This document shows, one piece after another, positions 38,196-46,290 of a stretch of 64,000 nucleotides of DNA. Under the pieces are notes generated by a model, which worked only from the letters and a program-made list of their open reading frames with translations, was not told the DNA's origin and did not search any database. Each line of letters starts with the position of its first letter. Position 1 is the stretch's first letter. Source of the DNA: Desulfobacula sp. (GTDB lineage: Bacteria; Desulfobacterota; Desulfobacteria; Desulfobacterales; Desulfobacteraceae). The position numbers were made by a program, and so were the translations under genes. Location: NCBI RefSeq assembly GCF_014237455.1, contig NZ_JABZFL010000096.1, positions 1-64,000 on the forward strand, written 5' to 3'.

Positions 38196-38203
38196 GTAAT
38201 AAT

Positions 38204-40255
38204 ATGGATTTAAACAATACAACACTTACAGATAAACTGCTTCAAAATATTAATCGAGAAATTGAAGATATAATAAATCACTCTGATGAAAATACTTCAT
38301 GGGATGATAAATATGCAGAATTAATGATTGAACACCTTACCGAAGCAGCTGAAATAGATGATGGGGAAATCTGTGAGCATAAAAGACGGGAAATAAAAAT
38401 CAATGGCTATAGCTATGGAGCAGATATCGATTCGATTGATCTGTTTTCTGTGTTTTGCAGCAGGAAATGCCCCTCAGTTTCAATAAGCAAAAAACAGATT
38501 CAAATCGAATTGAATAAAGCACTGAACTTTCTGAATAAATGTCTGGATGATGGATATTTTAACCTGATTCCTGAGGTCTCTCCAGCTCTGGATCTTGCTC
38601 TGCTTTTACATGAACGGCGGAAAAAATTAAAAGAAGTGAGAATTTTTCTATTCACGGATTGCAGATGTAAGCCCGTTTCTTTTTCAGATATCGAAAAAGG
38701 TCATCTGAAAATTTCCTTTCATGTTTGGGATATTCAAAGGTTCGTACAGATAATAAGCTCCGGCAGCAAAAGGGAGACAATTGAAATTGATTTTAAAAAA
38801 GACTTCAAGACAACAATTCCCTGTCTTGAAATTGCTGACAGTAACACTGACTACAAAACAATTCTGGCCGTGTTTCCTGGAACTGTCCTTGCTGATTTGT
38901 ATAAAAAATATAATGCCCGCCTTCTTGAAAGGAATGTACGTGCATTTCTTCAGGCAAGAGGAAAAGTTAATAAAGGAATCAGGGTAACTCTTAATACCGA
39001 ACCGGAGATGTTCCTTGCTTATAACAACGGAATTACAGGTACTGCTGAAAGTATAGTTCTGGAAGATTCTGAGGACGGCGGTAAAAGGATTACATATTTG
39101 AAAGATTTCCAGATTGTCAATGGAGGTCAGACAACGGCATCTTTATACCACACCCGAAAAAACGACAAAGCTGATTTGTCTTCAGCATTTATTCAGGCCA
39201 AGTTATGCATTATCAATGATCAAATCAGGCTCGATAAAGTTGTTCCATTAGTTTCTAGGTATTCGAATAGTCAAAATAAAGTGAATGAAGCAGATTTCTA
39301 TTCAAATGACCCATTTCATGTCGAGCTTGAAGAGCTGTCGCGCACAATCTGGGCACCGGCCCCAAGTGGATCTAATCAACTTACACACTGGTTCTATGAA
39401 CGTTCCAGAGGACAATATAATGATGAAAAATCAAAGCTGACACTGGCTCAGAGACGGACCTTTAATAGAGAGAATCCTACCCGGAAACGTTTTGTAAAAA
39501 CCGATCTGGCGAAGTTCGAGAATACATGGCTTCAGATACCATGGATAGTAAGTCTCGGGGCTCAGAAAAATTTCAGAGATTTTACAGCGCGTCTTAGTGA
39601 AAGAAAAGGTTTTAAAGCAAATAAAGAGTATTTTCAGAAATTGGCAGCCAAAGCGATTCTTTTTAGAGAAACTGAAAAAATAGTTTCCAGTCAGAAATAT
39701 GGAGGTTATAGGGCACAGATAGTTACTTATTCTTTAGCTTGGCTTTCTTTTTATTCATATCAGCGTATAGATTTGGGAAAAATATGGAAAAATCAAACTC
39801 TGAGTGAAGACCTTTCAGAAGCGATAAGAAAAATATCAATTACAGTACACGCTCATATCACTGATCCACCAGGTGGAAGGAATATTACCGAATGGTGTAA
39901 AAAGAAAGAATGTTGGGAAGGACTTAAAGAACTTGACATACCGATTAAACTTTCCGATATATCCTCGGATCAAATTGCTTCAAAAGGATACAGGGCCAGT
40001 GTCCCTGAAAGAGGGATCGATGGGCCTGATGAAAATGATGAAAAACTAATTACGGAGGTGATGAAAACCCCATTTGAGAAATGGTTTGAAATTGCCCGAT
40101 GGGCGAAAGAAACTGATAACTTACAAGCTTGGCAGAGAAGTATCTCTTTCAGCATTGGCAAACTCCTTGCCCGGGGTAAAAAACCCTCACGGAAACAGGC
40201 TCTTCAGGGTAAAAGGATTGTTGATGAAGCTAAAAAACTGGGTTTTCCTGTTTAA
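38204..40255 (+). CDS. AIPR-family abortive-infection protein
   Basis: 683 residues. The AIPR signature is clear: FLAYNNGITGTAE near residue 268, FQIVNGGQTTASLYH near 303, SNSQNKVNEADFYSNDPFH near 355, and a later domain with KTDLAKFENTW. AIPR proteins are associated with abortive infection and occur next to cytosine methylases and Vsr nucleases in other restriction-like loci; their activity is not established. Here it occupies the position where a DISARM locus would be expected to carry the phospholipase-D protein DrmC, which I do not find. It starts eight bases after drmB and ends two bases before the methylase. Confidence 0.85.
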   Translation: MDLNNTTLTDKLLQNINREIEDIINHSDENTSWDDKYAELMIEHLTEAAEIDDGEICEHKRREIKINGYSYGADIDSIDLFSVFCSRKCPSVSISKKQIQIELNKALNFLNKCLDDGYFNLIPEVSPALDLALLLHERRKKLKEVRIFLFTDCRCKPVSFSDIEKGHLKISFHVWDIQRFVQIISSGSKRETIEIDFKKDFKTTIPCLEIADSNTDYKTILAVFPGTVLADLYKKYNARLLERNVRAFLQARGKVNKGIRVTLNTEPEMFLAYNNGITGTAESIVLEDSEDGGKRITYLKDFQIVNGGQTTASLYHTRKNDKADLSSAFIQAKLCIINDQIRLDKVVPLVSRYSNSQNKVNEADFYSNDPFHVELEELSRTIWAPAPSGSNQLTHWFYERSRGQYNDEKSKLTLAQRRTFNRENPTRKRFVKTDLAKFENTWLQIPWIVSLGAQKNFRDFTARLSERKGFKANKEYFQKLAAKAILFRETEKIVSSQKYGGYRAQIVTYSLAWLSFYSYQRIDLGKIWKNQTLSEDLSEAIRKISITVHAHITDPPGGRNITEWCKKKECWEGLKELDIPIKLSDISSDQIASKGYRASVPERGIDGPDENDEKLITEVMKTPFEKWFEIARWAKETDNLQAWQRSISFSIGKLLARGKKPSRKQALQGKRIVDEAKKLGFPV

Positions 40256-40257
40256 CT

Positions 40258-41835
40258 ATGAGAACTGTTGCTGTTGTAGATCTGTTTGCTGGTCCGGGTG
40301 GCTTGGGGGAGGGTTTTTCCTCCGCAAGTGACGATAATGGAAATTCTGTTTTCAAAACTGTTCTTTCCATCGAAAAACAGATAGAAGCACATAAAACTCT
40401 TCTGCTAAGAAGTTTTTTTCGAAAATTTCCAAAAGGTCAAGTCCCCTCTGAATATTATAGCTACTTGAGGGGCGAAATTGACAGCCAGGAAACTCTTTTC
40501 AGTTTATATCCAACTGAGTTTAACAAAGCTAATGACGAGGTCTGGTGTGCAGAACTGGGTTCGTCTGACTCGTTAAACAAAAGAATTGATGAAAGAATAA
40601 AATCTTTAAAAAAAGATTATGGAGATCGATGGGTTCTTATTGGTGGGCCGCCATGTCAAGCCTACTCTGTCATTGGTCGTTCAAGAAATAAAGGAATAAA
40701 AGATTATATACCCGAAGAAGATCCCAAAAATTATTTGTACAAAGAATATTTAAGGATCATTGCCAAGCATTTGCCTACTGCTTTTATCATGGAAAATGTT
40801 ACGGGGATGCTTTCTGCCAAGGTTAATGGCAAATCGATTTTTGAGAAAATTCTCAGTGACTTAAAATGTCCACTCAAAACATTACAAGGTAGTGATAATC
40901 GCAATGCTGAGTTCGAAGATGATTATGAAATTTATCCTCTCATCATGCCTGAAAAGGGTGATGCAGTGACTCCTGAGTTTTCAAATCCAAGAGATTATAT
41001 AATCAAATCGGAGGAGTTCGGTATTCCACAAAGGAGACACCGTGTTGTTCTGTTTGGTATCAGAAGAAAATATTCATTTGGAAGGCCTGATACACTTAAA
41101 CCAAGCAAGAAGGTCACAACCGTTGTAGAAACGCTCAGTGATCTGCCAAAACTGAGGAGTGGATTATCAAGGAGTAAAGATTCAGCCAAAAAATGGAAAA
41201 AGCGTGTACTTCAACTCGGAAATAATAAATGGTTCCTTGAATATATCAAGCGAGATGGTGATATTCAGAACTGTCTTGTAGAAACTCTTAAAAAAATAGA
41301 AAAATCATCAGATTTAGATACTGGTGGTCAGTTTGTTCAAGGTAAATTTAATGGCAAAATGATAAATTCATGGTGGTATAAAGATAAAAAATTGGATGGG
41401 GCATGTAATCATCAGAGTAAATCCCATATGACGTCGGATTTACACCGTTATCTTTATGCAGCATGCTATTCCAAATGTTTTGGTGTATCCCCCAAAATCC
41501 TGGAGTTTCCAAAAGAATTGATACCAAAACATAAGAATGCTCGAAGCGGTAAGTTCAACGACAGATTTCGTGTTCAAGTTGATAATATACCCTCAACTAC
41601 TGTAACCAGTCATATTTCAAAAGATGGTCATTATTTTATTCATTATGACCCAATACAGTGCAGAAGTTTTACCGTAAGAGAGGCAGCAAGGCTCCAGACA
41701 TTTCCCGATAATTATTTTTTTGAAGGAAGTCGAACCCAGCAGTACATTCAAGTCGGTAATGCGGTTCCTCCTCTACTGGCATTTCAAATTGCCGGAGTGG
41801 TATTTAAAAGTTTAAAAAAAGCTGAAATGTTGTAA
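40258..41835 (+). CDS. C5-cytosine DNA methyltransferase
   Basis: 525 residues. Motif I VVDLFAGPGGLGEGF is at the N-terminus, catalytic motif IV GGPPCQAYS near 131 with nucleophile Cys, ENV in MENVTGML near 179, motif VIII PQRRHRVVLFG near 258, a target-recognition region, and motif X QVGNAVPPLLAF near 500. It would methylate host DNA to mark it as self, the role of DrmMII in class 2 DISARM. The sequence recognised cannot be read. Vsr follows three bases after the stop. Confidence 0.92.
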   Translation: MRTVAVVDLFAGPGGLGEGFSSASDDNGNSVFKTVLSIEKQIEAHKTLLLRSFFRKFPKGQVPSEYYSYLRGEIDSQETLFSLYPTEFNKANDEVWCAELGSSDSLNKRIDERIKSLKKDYGDRWVLIGGPPCQAYSVIGRSRNKGIKDYIPEEDPKNYLYKEYLRIIAKHLPTAFIMENVTGMLSAKVNGKSIFEKILSDLKCPLKTLQGSDNRNAEFEDDYEIYPLIMPEKGDAVTPEFSNPRDYIIKSEEFGIPQRRHRVVLFGIRRKYSFGRPDTLKPSKKVTTVVETLSDLPKLRSGLSRSKDSAKKWKKRVLQLGNNKWFLEYIKRDGDIQNCLVETLKKIEKSSDLDTGGQFVQGKFNGKMINSWWYKDKKLDGACNHQSKSHMTSDLHRYLYAACYSKCFGVSPKILEFPKELIPKHKNARSGKFNDRFRVQVDNIPSTTVTSHISKDGHYFIHYDPIQCRSFTVREAARLQTFPDNYFFEGSRTQQYIQVGNAVPPLLAFQIAGVVFKSLKKAEML

Positions 41836-41838
41836 GTT

Positions 41839-42243
41839 ATGGATACTCTTTCTCCAGAAAAAAGAAGCTGGAATATGTCACGAATTAAAAATCGTGATAC
41901 CAAACCTGAGATTGCTGTCCGTTCACTTTTACATAGGATGGGATATCGTTTCAGGCTTCATAGAAAAGATCTTCCCGGCAAGCCAGATATTGTATTACCT
42001 AAATACAGGACTGTCATATTGGTTCATGGGTGTTTCTGGCATCGCCATGAAGGTTGTAATCTGGCATATAAAGTTAAAAGTAATGTTAAAAAATGGGAGG
42101 CAAAATTTGCACGCAATGTTGAAAGAGATAAAACAAAAAGAAATAAGCTATTGGAACTTGGTTGGCAGGTTAAAATTATTTGGGAATGTGAAACGAAGGA
42201 CAAAAAGAAGTTAAAACAAATAGTCCATGATTTTTTTCAGTAA
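41839..42243 (+). CDS. vsr: Very-short-patch-repair-type endonuclease (Vsr)
   Basis: 134 residues, the size of the family. Residues equivalent to the E. coli Vsr active site are present: Glu24, Asp50 (GKPDIVL), His63 (VHGCFWHRH) and Trp67-His68, with the NVERD helix near 95. Vsr nicks T-G mismatches made when 5-methylcytosine deaminates, so it fits beside a cytosine methylase. Within a defence operon it could also act as the nuclease, which is inference. It is the last gene of the tightly packed operon. Confidence 0.92.
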   Translation: MDTLSPEKRSWNMSRIKNRDTKPEIAVRSLLHRMGYRFRLHRKDLPGKPDIVLPKYRTVILVHGCFWHRHEGCNLAYKVKSNVKKWEAKFARNVERDKTKRNKLLELGWQVKIIWECETKDKKKLKQIVHDFFQ

Positions 42244-42326
42244 TAGTTTGATATTTGTGCTATATTGATTTTTATTAAAATAATATATTTTTTATATCAT
42301 GATTTATTGAATACTGTGGAGAAGAT

Positions 42327-42527
42327 ATGGCAATAGAAGATTGGGATATAGATGGGATTGCAAGAGAGGTTATTACAGAGATGAAGAATGATTCAGCTGA
42401 TATAAATGATGTTGATGACTATGTGCATCAAATTGCTTACTATTCCATTTACAGCAGGGTTCCCGAAGATGCAAAAATTATATCTGAAAAAGTAAAATTA
42501 AAAATCCTCGAAAAGTATGGTGCATAA
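42327..42527 (+). CDS. Small acidic hypothetical protein after vsr
   Basis: 66 residues, strongly acidic in the first half (EDWDIDGIAREV...NDSADINDVDDY), with GGAGAAG before the ATG. I do not recognise it. An 83-base AT-rich gap separates it from vsr, so it may have its own promoter. Same direction as the defence operon; possible accessory or regulator, unproven. Confidence 0.55.
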   Translation: MAIEDWDIDGIAREVITEMKNDSADINDVDDYVHQIAYYSIYSRVPEDAKIISEKVKLKILEKYGA

Positions 42528-42555
42528 TTAGCGAAGTAGAAAATATTCCCATGTT

Positions 42556-42828
42556 TTACAGACTCAATTGACACGGAAAACTCCATAAACCGGATGATCT
42601 TAACACTTTTACCCCACAATCAAGTTCATAAATTTCATCAAATCGAATGACACCAACTTCCCCAGAAAATTTAGCATTCATTTCAGACGTCACTATAATT
42701 CTGTCATAAGTGCAACTTGCTCCAGCCACGTTAGTATCCTTATTACGTTCAGAACTCACTTTTTTTAAAAAAATGACCCCCCAAGATATTGTGTGTCTTG
42801 TGATTTTGTCATTTGCAATGAAATTCAC
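42556..42828 (-). CDS. Possible small hypothetical protein or fragment
   Basis: A 90-codon frame that fills most of the 490-base gap between the small acidic gene and parE. The C-terminal part (VGVIRFDEIYELDCGVKVL) looks protein-like, but no ribosome site or family is recognised, and it may be a decayed cassette gene. The rest of the gap holds only the partial repeat at 42930. Confidence 0.3.
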   Translation of the reverse strand: MNFIANDKITRHTISWGVIFLKKVSSERNKDTNVAGASCTYDRIIVTSEMNAKFSGEVGVIRFDEIYELDCGVKVLRSSGLWSFPCQLSL

Positions 42829-42929
42829 ATTTCAAATGTTGGATTTTATCGTTTGATTTTATCAGACTGAATTTGTTGTGATGGCGAGGACTATGTATAG
42901 AACAAGCTCATTTTTTTAACGAACTAGCA

Positions 42930-42946
42930 CCCCAGACTGTCCCTGT
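42930..42946. repeat. Partial copy (17 bp) of the TA-flanking repeat
   Basis: CCCCAGACTGTCCCTGT is identical to the last 17 bases of the two 83-bp repeats at 43703 and 44524. It lies just beyond the 3' end of parE, so the parDE module is bracketed by this fragment and the full repeat at 43703. Confidence 0.6.
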
Positions 42947-43017
42947 TATTGAATGCTCGTTTTAGATAAATCATGGCAATAGAAATATACTATCGCTCAG
43001 TTGGTTAAGGTAAAAAC

Positions 43018-43311
43018 TTACATCAAATTCTTATCGATATCCATTTTCCCATGCAAAATACCAATGATATCAATGTGACTACCTGAGTTTAAATAGAAGA
43101 TGATGTGTTTCTGTGCAGGAAAGGAATAATATCCGGGCGAAATTTCAGGTCGTTGTCTTCCAAGTTCCGGATTAGCCGCAAGTTGATTAAGCTTGTCTTC
43201 GATTTCCTGAAGATATTTTTCAGCTTGTTTCTCACCCCAGATCTCAACAGAATAATTCCAGATTTCAATTAAATCTGATTTTGCGGAAGGAGTGAGGCGG
43301 TATTTACGCAT
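43018..43311 (-). CDS. parE: ParE/RelE-family toxin
   Basis: 97 residues from ATG 43311. The layout RLTPSAKSDLIEIWNYSVE...ELGRQRPEIS...FPAQKHIIFYL...IIGILH is that of ParE toxins, which act on DNA gyrase; RelE-like ribosome action is an alternative within the superfamily. It overlaps the end of parD by eight bases. Confidence 0.88.
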   Translation of the reverse strand: MRKYRLTPSAKSDLIEIWNYSVEIWGEKQAEKYLQEIEDKLNQLAANPELGRQRPEISPGYYSFPAQKHIIFYLNSGSHIDIIGILHGKMDIDKNLM

Positions 43312-43552
43312 TCCTGACCTCAGAAACAATTTCGCTGACGGATTGCTCAACAAATTCCCCCTGATTAGCTTGATCAGCACCGATCAATAGGCGTTCTTTT
43401 AACATTTCAAGTTTCATGTGCTGTACCAATTCTTCGTTTTTTTCCCAGAACCGCAAAGCATCCCGAATCACTTCACTGGCATTGTTGTAAAAACCTGATG
43501 CTACTTTTTGCTTAACTTTGGTTTCAAGCTCAGGTGTTAGTGAGATATGCAT
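43304..43552 (-). CDS. parD: ParD-family antitoxin (ribbon-helix-helix)
   Basis: 82 residues from ATG 43552, chosen because AAGGAGGG lies just upstream; the frame opens earlier. MHISLTPELETKV followed by GFYNNASEVIRDALRFWE is the ribbon-helix-helix DNA-binding start of ParD. The acidic C-terminal tail would bind ParE. First gene of a two-gene operon, probably autoregulated. Confidence 0.9.
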   Translation of the reverse strand: MHISLTPELETKVKQKVASGFYNNASEVIRDALRFWEKNEELVQHMKLEMLKERLLIGADQANQGEFVEQSVSEIVSEVRNA

Positions 43553-43702
43553 ACTGCCCTCCTTATCTAAGAGACATTTACATATCATAATAACAAAACT
43601 ACAAACATTGTCAATCTTTGGAAATATCCATTGTTGCGTTCAAGTGTCTATTATGTTGCCAAACCATTATTCAAAAAATAGCGCTGGATTCTTTTATTGG
43701 TA

Positions 43703-43785
43703 ACTCGATCTATGAGAAATAAGCGTGGACTTCTATTATTTGGGGCTTGATCCCAAAGTCTAAAATTCCCCCAGACTGTCCCTGT
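43703..43785. repeat. 83-bp direct repeat, copy between the two TA modules
   Basis: Matches 44524-44606 at 79 of 83 positions, with the last ~60 bases identical. It contains two internal inverted repeats, TTTGGG/CCCAAA and AGTCT/AGACT, and ends with the core also seen at 42930. It lies between parDE and the second toxin-antitoxin pair. Confidence 0.85.
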
Positions 43786-43863
43786 AAATCCACTTCATCA
43801 AATCTTTAGGAAACGGAAAAATGGTAACTCTCGGACGACCAAATATACTGATGGGTTATCTAT

Positions 43864-44142
43864 CTATGCAACCGCCAATTTAAACCCCAAAGCTTTAGTT
43901 ACTTTGCTAATGGTGCTGAACCTTGGATTGCCCCCTTCAGCAAGGGATTTATATAAACTGGCACGGGTGACGCCTGCCTTTTGAGCAACTTCTGTCATTC
44001 CCATGGCCCTGGCAGCGGTACTCAACGCATGAATAAAATCTGAATCATCCCCAGTATCCAGTACCTCCTGCAGATAAGCACGGATTTCTTCCGGATTCTG
44101 CATGTATTCAGCAATATCAAAAGGTTTTGTTTCTAAAGTCAT
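43864..44142 (-). CDS. Addiction-module antidote protein (HTH, HigA/TIGR02684-like)
   Basis: 92 residues. The start PFDIAEYMQNPEEIRAYL and the helix-turn-helix VAQKAGVTRASLYKSL near residue 54 with KALGFKLAV at the end are characteristic of the antidote that follows RelE/HigB-type killers. It starts three bases after the toxin stop, so the order is toxin then antitoxin. Confidence 0.9.
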   Translation of the reverse strand: MTLETKPFDIAEYMQNPEEIRAYLQEVLDTGDDSDFIHALSTAARAMGMTEVAQKAGVTRASLYKSLAEGGNPRFSTISKVTKALGFKLAVA

Positions 44143-44145
44143 TTT

Positions 44146-44445
44146 TCATTCCTCCAGTTTTTTCAAAAGCGCATCGGCTTTATTGATATCTTTTTGTTGG
44201 CTGGACTTATCTCCTCCGACAAGCAGGAGAACAACTCTCCTTTTCTTGATGGTATAATAAATTCGAAAACCTGGGCCAAAGAATAATCGCAACTCATAAA
44301 GTTTTTCGTCCAACTGCTTATGGTCTCCAAAATTCCCATTTTCAACACGGGAAAGTCTGGCTAAAATTTTGATTCTTGACGAGGTATCCTTTAATTTTTT
44401 AAACCATTTGTCATATTGGCTTGTGCTTTCAAGGGTATAGTTCAT
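44146..44445 (-). CDS. RelE/ParE-superfamily toxin (addiction-module killer, HigB-like)
   Basis: 99 residues: QYDKWFKKLKD near the start, DHKQLDEKLYELRLFFGPGFRIYYTI in the middle and LLLVGGDKSSQQKDI near the end, the pattern of the putative addiction-module killer family. Probably an mRNA interferase. Paired with the antidote gene downstream; the module is bracketed by the 83-bp repeats. Confidence 0.9.
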   Translation of the reverse strand: MNYTLESTSQYDKWFKKLKDTSSRIKILARLSRVENGNFGDHKQLDEKLYELRLFFGPGFRIYYTIKKRRVVLLLVGGDKSSQQKDINKADALLKKLEE

Positions 44446-44523
44446 GGCTCAAATGTATCTCATGGGATACATTTTGTCAAGATCTCACCCGGAAATTTAA
44501 ATTTGAAATAAAAAATATTGGCG

Positions 44524-44606
44524 ACTCGATTTATAACAAATAGGCGTGGACTTCTATTATTTGGGGCTTGATCCCAAAGTCTAAAATTCCCCCAGACTGT
44601 CCCTGT
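44524..44606. repeat. 83-bp direct repeat, copy upstream of the second TA module
   Basis: Second full copy of the repeat at 43703, in the same orientation, 79 of 83 bases identical. It lies just upstream of the toxin gene on the minus strand and may carry its promoter or mark a recombination junction. Confidence 0.85.
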
Positions 44607-44639
44607 TAAACTTGTTGGATAATTGTAAACATTTTCTTT

Positions 44640-44846
44640 TTAAAGAGATGAGTAAACCAAAGAATTTGAAACATCCTCGTTCCTTTGCTCGGCTATTTTT
44701 AAAGCAGCCGTAATTGCGTATAAACCGTTTTCATCTACCCCAACTGCTACTTGCCTTTCATCTTTAAAAATCAGTATGGTTTTGCCATAAATGATTGAGA
44801 TATAACTTAAAATCGGCTATTGTCCCGGAACTGTTTTAAATGGCAT
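44640..44846 (-). pseudogene. Small gene remnant with in-frame amber codon
   Basis: Reading the minus strand from ATG 44846 gives MPFKTVPGQ, then TAG, then 58 further in-frame codons of protein-like sequence (TILIFKDERQVAVGVDENGL...) to TAA at 44640. No ribosome site is evident. I take it as a decayed small gene of the cassette tail. The rest of the 44446-44910 gap holds only the 83-bp repeat. Confidence 0.35.
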
Positions 44847-44910
44847 GCTTAAAAAGAAAATTGGCATAAAGCTGATCAATTGCTGTCGGATATATGAGGT
44901 ACAAAAAATA

Positions 44911-45363
44911 ATGACAGAACAAAGTTGTGATTATAAAGTCAGGTGCAAATCGTGTTTTAACCAGTTTTCTGTCCAGATGTATGACAGCCACGAAAAATGC
45001 CTCTGGCTTGTGGACAACAAAGACTGGTACTGCGATTCATGTAAAAAAGAGTATCTTGATAAAAAGATAGCAACACTTTCAAAAGCCAATGCGAGCTTAG
45101 GTTTCCCACAGCTTACCGGCACACCCAAAAGAATTGCCTGGGCTGAAAAAATAAGGGCAGAACTGATAAACAAAGCCAACTATTTAAATCAAAGTCTGAA
45201 CCATGAAGATGAAGACGCAAAAGCATTATCAGACAAAGCATTCCTGCTATTCTTCCAGGAGTGGCAAAAAGAAAAAGACGCGAAATGGTGGATAGATAAC
45301 AGAACGACAAATGTCAGGGATATATCGATTCGAATAAAGGAAATCACTGATACCCTGTCATAA
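44911..45363 (+). CDS. Zinc-ribbon hypothetical protein
   Basis: 150 residues from ATG 44911 with GAGG upstream. Two Cys pairs (CKSCFNQF near residue 12 and CDSCKKEY near 42) form a probable zinc ribbon. A conserved-looking TGTPKRIAWAEKIRAELI follows near 68, a phrase I have seen in a family of bacterial hypothetical proteins, then a charged helical C-terminus. No function is known. Confidence 0.6.
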   Translation: MTEQSCDYKVRCKSCFNQFSVQMYDSHEKCLWLVDNKDWYCDSCKKEYLDKKIATLSKANASLGFPQLTGTPKRIAWAEKIRAELINKANYLNQSLNHEDEDAKALSDKAFLLFFQEWQKEKDAKWWIDNRTTNVRDISIRIKEITDTLS

Positions 45364-45462
45364 TGATCTGTAAGAAAAAAATAAAATGCTTGGCACATCA
45401 ATCATTGCATGTCATTCTCATATGTCAGTCACATTTTGTTACTATGGACAAAAGATAAAAAA

Positions 45463-46278
45463 ATGATCGGTTTTATACAACAATTTGATCCTGTTATGCA
45501 GGCCTTCATTGCCACACTCTTTACCTGGAGTGTAACGGCTGCAGGAGCGGCACTTGTTTTTTTTACAAAAGCTGTAAACCCGAAAGTCATGGATTCAATG
45601 CTTGGTTTTGCTGCCGGGGTAATGATTGCTGCAAGCTTCTGGTCTCTTCTTGCGCCCGGCATAGAGATGGCGGAACAATTGGGACATACCCCATGGCTCA
45701 CCGCTGTCATAGGATTTATGGGGGGAGGAATTTTCATGAGACTGACTGACAAATTCCTGCCGCACCTTCATCCGGGCTTAAGTATTGATAAAAGTGAGGG
45801 CATAAAGACGTCTTGGCAGCGAAGTACCCTTTTAGTACTTGCCATAACCCTTCACAATATACCTGAGGGCTTAGCTGTCGGTGTTGCTTTTGGAGCGGTA
45901 GCAGCTGATCTTCCTTCTGCCACGATTGGAGGAGCAATTGCTCTGGCAATCGGTATCGGGATTCAAAATTTTCCTGAAGGCACTGCGGTGTCAATGCCAT
46001 TGAGAAGAGAAGGAATGAGTAAAGGGAAGAGTTTTCTCATGGGGCAGGCTTCCGGTATAGTTGAACCCATTGCCGGGGTAATCGGCGCTTTATTTGTCCT
46101 GAAGATGCAGCATATTCTTCCATACGCTCTGTGTTTTGCGGCAGGCGCCATGATTTTTGTTGTGGTGGAGGAACTCATACCGGAAGCTCAAAGAGACAAT
46201 ACAAACATCGACATGGTGACAATGGCGACAATGATCGGTTTTTCGATAATGATGATTCTCGATGTATCTTTGGGGTGA
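45463..46278 (+). CDS. ZIP-family metal transporter (ZupT/GufA-like)
   Basis: 271 residues from ATG 45463. About eight membrane helices; the metal-binding motifs are in helix [16 protein letters not shown] near 144, and helix [12 protein letters not shown] near 181. Imports zinc or related divalent metals into the cytoplasm. An earlier in-frame ATG at 45409 is less likely. The stop is directly followed by a ribosome site for the next gene. Confidence 0.9.
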   Translation: MIGFIQQFDPVMQAFIATLFTWSVTAAGAALVFFTKAVNPKVMDSMLGFAAGVMIAASFWSLLAPGIEMAEQLGHTPWLTAVIGFMGGGIFMRLTDKFLPHLHPGLSIDKSEGIKTSWQRSTLLVLAITLHNIPEGLAVGVAFGAVAADLPSATIGGAIALAIGIGIQNFPEGTAVSMPLRREGMSKGKSFLMGQASGIVEPIAGVIGALFVLKMQHILPYALCFAAGAMIFVVVEELIPEAQRDNTNIDMVTMATMIGFSIMMILDVSLG

Positions 46279-46290
46279 CAGGAGTAAGAT

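Noticed and set aside
42930-44606. CRISPR array or integron attC sites
   Set aside because: Only two full repeats about 820 bp apart with genes between them; no short regular spacers and no convincing attC core sites.
44816-44820. Pyrrolysine at the amber codon of the small remnant
   Set aside because: No PYLIS-like evidence or intact homologue is visible here; pseudogene decay is simpler.
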